From NCBI GenBank assembly GCA_024233495.1, contig JACKPM010000005.1, forward strand, positions 40,101 through 104,100: a DNA stretch of 64,000 nucleotides, in the 5' to 3' direction. Every line of letters begins with the position of its first letter. Within the stretch, counting starts at the first letter, position 1. This document shows, one piece after another, positions 60,348-64,000 of this stretch. The DNA comes from Chlamydiales bacterium. Lineage in GTDB: Bacteria > Chlamydiota > Chlamydiia > Chlamydiales > JAAKFR01. Made by a program: the position numbers and the translations under genes. Below the pieces are notes generated by a model. It was not told where the DNA came from. It ran no database searches and saw only the letters and a list, made by a program, of their open reading frames with translations.

Positions 60348-62273
60348 CTACCCAGGAGATCGAAATCTGCAACTAAACTCTGCTTTTCCACTATTTGGGA
60401 GTATCGACGAAGTTGCTGAACCCTCTAAAGAACTAAGGAAAATGAGGGACAAAGCAGCCAAAGTCCACTGAAGCCTAAATCGGACTTCAACACTGCCATG
60501 AAAGCGGATTGGGGATACTAATAACCTTGCCGAACTCTGTCTTTTCTTCCCCTTCTTCTGCTTCTCCCACAGTTTGCGCTTCCGGGTGATATCCCCCCCG
60601 TAACACTTCGCGGTCACATTCTTGGAAAGAGCCCTGATCGTCTCACGGGCGATGATTTTACCCCCAATTGCTGCCTGGATCGGCACTTTGAAGAGCTGCT
60701 GAGGAATAACTTTCACGAGCTTCTCACAGATCGCCTTCCCTTTGCTCTCCGCCTTTGACCTGTGAACTAAGAGCGAAAAGGCATCAACTGGTTCTTCGTT
60801 CACACGAATCTCCATTTTGATGATGTCCCCTTTCTCATAAGTGTCAAACTCATAATCAAAAGAGCCATAGCCACGAGTTACGGACTTCAGCTTGTCGTTA
60901 AAATCAACGATGATCTCATTAAGTGGGAAGCGGTATGTCAGCACAAGACGACGCGCATCTAGCGTATCCGTTTTGACACAGTCCCCCCTCTTCTCCATGC
61001 CGAGGTTCATGACAGCCCCCAAGTACTCCGATGGGATCATAATGTGAGTGGTTACCCACGGCTCTTTGACGTGGTCAATTTGAGCAGGATCAGGAAAATG
61101 AACGGGATTGTCAACATCGAGGATGCGTTTGTCGTTCATGTGTACTTGATAGACGACGCTTGGAGCAGTTGTAATGACATCGACGTTGAACTCGCGCATG
61201 ATGCGCTCAAAGATGATTTCAAGGTGTAGGAGCCCCAAAAAGCCGCATCTGAAGCCAAAGCCGAGCGCTGTGGAGCTCTCTTGTTCTACAAAAAGAGCAG
61301 AGTCATTGAGCTGCAGCTTGACGAGGGCATCGCGTAATTGCTCAAAATCTGTTGTGTCGACGGGATAAATTCCTGCAAAAACTACGGGACGGATCTCTTT
61401 AAAGCCAGGAAGCTGTTTTTTTACACCCCCCTTAGACATCGTCACTGTATCGCCAATCTTCACATCTTTTACGTTTTTGATATTTGCGACAAGATAACCC
61501 ACTTCACCTGGCTTTAAGCTTGCAACCTTAGTCGCTTTGGGGCGAAAAACGCCCACCTCTTGCACTTCATATGTTTTGTTAGTTGCCAAGAGTCTAATCT
61601 CTGTACCAGTCTTTAATTCACCACTCATAACGCGAATATAGATCATGACACCACGGTAGGCATCATAGTGAGAGTCAAAAACAAGCGCTCTTAGATTATC
61701 ATCTTCAGGTTCAGGAGGCGGTGGTATTTTTGCAATAATCTGCTCAACAATTTCCTCGATACCGATCCCCGTCTTTGCTGAGCAAGGCACTGCTTCACTC
61801 GCATCTAGACCTATGTATTCTTCAATCTGCCGCCTTGCCTCAACTACATCAGCTGCTGGAAGGTCTACCTTATTCAAGATGGGAAGGATTTCAAGGTTGC
61901 GGTCAAGAGCAAGGTAGACGTTGGCCAAGCTTTGGGCCTGGACACCCTGCGCTGCATCAACCACCAGCAATGCCCCTTCACATGCTGCAAGAGAGCGAGA
62001 AACCTCATATGTGAAGTCGACATGTCCCGGCGTATCAATTAAATTTAATTGATACACTGTGCCATCTGAAGCCTTGTAGCTCATTGTGACGGGGTGAGAC
62101 TTAATCGTAATGCCCCTTTCGCGCTCTAGATCCATCGAATCGAGAAGCTGCTCCTGCATCTCCCTTCGCTCTACTGTTTGGGTGAGCTCAAGAAGGCGAT
62201 CAGCAATCGTCGACTTCCCATGGTCGATGTGGGCAATAATAGAAAAATTGCGAATATTTTCTCGTTTAGACAT
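60348..62273 (-). CDS. lepA: Elongation factor 4 (LepA), C-terminus apparently frameshifted
   Basis: A translational GTPase that back-translocates stalled ribosomes. G1 is [16 protein letters not shown]3 DTPGHVDF, G4 NKVDLP; the LepA-specific C-terminal domain has [20 protein letters not shown] and [19 protein letters not shown]. After KKGKKR the frame diverges: the expected ending is visible in other frames as EFGKV.SIPN and then [10 protein letters not shown], and the actual frame adds about 60 unrelated residues into repeat-like sequence. Two single-base losses (or sequence errors) near 60530 and 60513 would explain this. The usual length is about 600. The order lepA-gnd matches CT064-CT063. 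Confidence 0.93.
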   Translation of the reverse strand: MSKRENIRNFSIIAHIDHGKSTIADRLLELTQTVERREMQEQLLDSMDLERERGITIKSHPVTMSYKASDGTVYQLNLIDTPGHVDFTYEVSRSLAACEGALLVVDAAQGVQAQSLANVYLALDRNLEILPILNKVDLPAADVVEARRQIEEYIGLDASEAVPCSAKTGIGIEEIVEQIIAKIPPPPEPEDDNLRALVFDSHYDAYRGVMIYIRVMSGELKTGTEIRLLATNKTYEVQEVGVFRPKATKVASLKPGEVGYLVANIKNVKDVKIGDTVTMSKGGVKKQLPGFKEIRPVVFAGIYPVDTTDFEQLRDALVKLQLNDSALFVEQESSTALGFGFRCGFLGLLHLEIIFERIMREFNVDVITTAPSVVYQVHMNDKRILDVDNPVHFPDPAQIDHVKEPWVTTHIMIPSEYLGAVMNLGMEKRGDCVKTDTLDARRLVLTYRFPLNEIIVDFNDKLKSVTRGYGSFDYEFDTYEKGDIIKMEIRVNEEPVDAFSLLVHRSKAESKGKAICEKLVKVIPQQLFKVPIQAAIGGKIIARETIRALSKNVTAKCYGGDITRKRKLWEKQKKGKKRQSSARLLVSPIRFHGSVEVRFRLQWTLAALSLIFLSSLEGSATSSILPNSGKAEFSCRFRSPG

Positions 62274-62361
62274 TCACCGGAGAATATAACCAATTCTCAG
62301 ATTAAATAGAATAAGAAGAGATGTGCACGCACAGAGAAGATTCTTGTGCCACACGGTCCAG

Positions 62362-63813
62362 CTAGATCGAGTAAGAAGAGGCGCTTACCGCACCGCCCGT
62401 GCCTGTCCAGTTTGTATGGAAGAACTCGCCGCGTGGCTTGTCTACTCGCTCATAGGTGTGCGCACCGAAGTAGTCGCGAATCGCCTGAAGAAGGTTCGCA
62501 GGCAATCTCTCAGTTCGGTAGCCGTCGTAGAACGAGAGCGCTGTGCTAAAGCAAGGAATCGGGATTCCGTTCTGAGCCGCGCAGGCAACTACATTCCGCC
62601 ACCCAGATTGACACTTGTCCATCTCTTTGTGGAAGAAGTCATCAAGCAGTAAGTTGTAAAGATCGTGATTCTTGTCGTATGCTTTTTTGATGTTACCTAA
62701 GAAGACGCTACGGATGATGCAGCCACCACGCCACATCAGAGCAATGCCACCGTAGTTCAATTTCCAATTATAGTCTTTGGATGCCTCACGCATCAACATA
62801 TAGCCTTGCGCATAGCTTGTGATTTTAGAGGCATAAAGCGCATGGAAGATGTCTTCCAAAAACTGCTTCTTGTCCCCTGTAAAGTTGGGCTTGGGCCCTT
62901 TTAACGTCTTCGAAGCAAGCACTCGCTCATCCTTTAAAGCCGAAAGGCAGCGCGCAAAAACAGCTTCTCCAATCAAGGTTACTGGAATACCCATGTCGAC
63001 TGAGTTGATCGCCGTCCACTTTCCTGTACCCTTTTGACCCGCTACATCCAAAATCTTGTCGATAAGTGGTTTTCCATCAGTATCCTGAGTACGCAAAACA
63101 TGCGCTACTAGCTCGATCAAATAACTATCAAGCTCTCGCGTATTCCAATTTTGAAAAACATCCGCCATCTCACCATATTGCATGCCCAGCACGTCTTTCA
63201 TGAGGGAGAATGCCTCACAAATTAGCTGAATGTCACCATACTCAATGCCGTTATGTACCATCTTTACATAGTGGCCAGCGCCTTCATCTCCCACCCAATC
63301 ACAGCAAGGCTCGCCGCTTTCTACTTTAGCTGCGATATCTTGGAAAATCTTCTTTACGTGAGGCCATGCCTCTGGATGTCCACCAGGCATAATAGAGGGG
63401 CCATGGCGTGCGCCTTCTTCACCACCAGAAATTCCTGTTCCGATGAAGTAGATCCCCTTCGCCTTCAGCTCTTGGCAGCGGCGGATCGTGTCAGGAAAGT
63501 GACTATTTCCCCCATCGATAATGATGTCGCCCTTCTCTAAAAGCGGCTCAAGATGCTTGATAAACTCATCAACAGGATCTCCCGCTTTCACCATTAACAT
63601 CACCCGGCGGGGGCGTTTTAACTTTGACACAAACTCATTAAGAGTATGACAACCAATGACTTTTGTTCCTTTGGCTGGACCGGCTAAAAACTCATCTACC
63701 TTGTTTGTCGTGCGGTTGAAAACAGCCACAGTATAGCCATGATCATTCATGTTCAAAACAAGATTTTGTCCCATGACCGCCATTCCGATCAGGCCGATGT
63801 CTGCTTGTGTCAT
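62362..63813 (-). CDS. gnd: 6-phosphogluconate dehydrogenase (decarboxylating)
   Basis: A 483-residue enzyme of the oxidative pentose phosphate pathway, forming ribulose-5-phosphate and NADPH. The N-terminal Rossmann block GLIGMAVMGQNLVLNM, IDGGNSHFPDT, the substrate motif GISGGEEGARHGPS and the late FHTNWTGTGG are intact. It lies 88 bases upstream of lepA on the same strand, as CT063 next to CT064. No gene is seen in the remaining 190 bases to the right edge. Confidence 0.97.
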   Translation of the reverse strand: MTQADIGLIGMAVMGQNLVLNMNDHGYTVAVFNRTTNKVDEFLAGPAKGTKVIGCHTLNEFVSKLKRPRRVMLMVKAGDPVDEFIKHLEPLLEKGDIIIDGGNSHFPDTIRRCQELKAKGIYFIGTGISGGEEGARHGPSIMPGGHPEAWPHVKKIFQDIAAKVESGEPCCDWVGDEGAGHYVKMVHNGIEYGDIQLICEAFSLMKDVLGMQYGEMADVFQNWNTRELDSYLIELVAHVLRTQDTDGKPLIDKILDVAGQKGTGKWTAINSVDMGIPVTLIGEAVFARCLSALKDERVLASKTLKGPKPNFTGDKKQFLEDIFHALYASKITSYAQGYMLMREASKDYNWKLNYGGIALMWRGGCIIRSVFLGNIKKAYDKNHDLYNLLLDDFFHKEMDKCQSGWRNVVACAAQNGIPIPCFSTALSFYDGYRTERLPANLLQAIRDYFGAHTYERVDKPRGEFFHTNWTGTGGAVSASSYSI

Positions 63814-64000
63814 ATACCCTCCATATTCTGATTCAGTATAACATGGTGTTGAAAGAAATGTCTAGACAGAATAGAATAGCGTTCCTTAGCAAGGGCAAAT
63901 CCTTTTGTTCTAATCACTTAAAATGTCAACTTATACAACGCTTACCGTCCAACTTAACTGGGATCTCCCCCAACCTAAAACAACTAAAAATCTTCAGTGT

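Overview
The window looks like a chromosome segment of an environmental, non-Chlamydiaceae member of the order Chlamydiales. Gene order as I know it from Chlamydia trachomatis is kept in blocks. (i) An M16 protease (CT824 type), htrA, sucD, sucC, ftsY, a BAX-inhibitor protein, tyrP, glmS and glmM. (ii) plsX, rpmF, a YceD/DUF177 protein, rng, a plant-type GPAT and an insulinase-like protease (CT811-CT806 order). (iii) proS, hrcA, grpE and dnaK. (iv) rseP, dxr, the ytgD-C-B-A metal transporter, a CT066-like gene, the ATP/ADP translocase, lepA and gnd (CT072-CT063 order). An NTT nucleotide transporter, a plastid-type glycerol-3-phosphate acyltransferase and CIRCE/HrcA control also fit. A DASS carrier, a hybrid histidine kinase, a YtgC without a fused repressor, and many small repeats argue against Chlamydiaceae.

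Layout. 1-10.9 kb: M16 protease (left part outside the window), two small proteins with a bilobed hydrophobic domain like inclusion-membrane (Inc) proteins, an M20 dipeptidase, HtrA, an M50 protease, succinyl-CoA ligase and FtsY. 10.97-13.75 kb: a gene-poor repeat graveyard with a 190-bp inverted repeat, a possible group II intron remnant, and an isolated C2H2-zinc-finger-like gene. 13.7-24.5 kb: BI-1 protein, TyrP, hexosamine synthesis (GlmS/GlmM), a DHCR24-like flavoprotein, PcnB, a hydrolase, a GT2 glycosyltransferase, LpxB and a YchJ-type protein. 24.7-26 kb: a six-repeat protein of unknown function. 26-35 kb: phospholipid, ribosome and RNase genes, insulinase-like protease and ProS. 35.2-39.7 kb: hybrid kinase, receiver and DASS transporter inserted between proS and hrcA. 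40.1-44.5 kb: heat-shock operon and a porin-like protein. 44.5-49.5 kb: broken IS5-group elements, small repeats and small unknown genes. 49.5-59.2 kb: envelope protease, isoprenoid and metal-uptake operon, Mrp, CT066-like gene and ATP/ADP translocase. 59.2-64 kb: repeats and a decayed region, then LepA and 6-phosphogluconate dehydrogenase.

The main unexpected signal is a set of short (135-167 bp) palindromic MITE-like elements. Family A (5 copies) and family B (5 full copies plus fragments) both target TA. Family E (1 copy) has a 5-bp duplication. They sit at gene ends. One family B copy interrupts a reading frame that becomes continuous again when the element and one TA are removed. Several others supply or rewrite the stop codon of the neighbouring gene. 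Family B shares its terminus with a decayed IS5/IS427-type transposon in the same window, its likely source of transposase.

No rRNA, tRNA or CRISPR array was recognised. All product names come from reading protein motifs and gene order; no database search was run.
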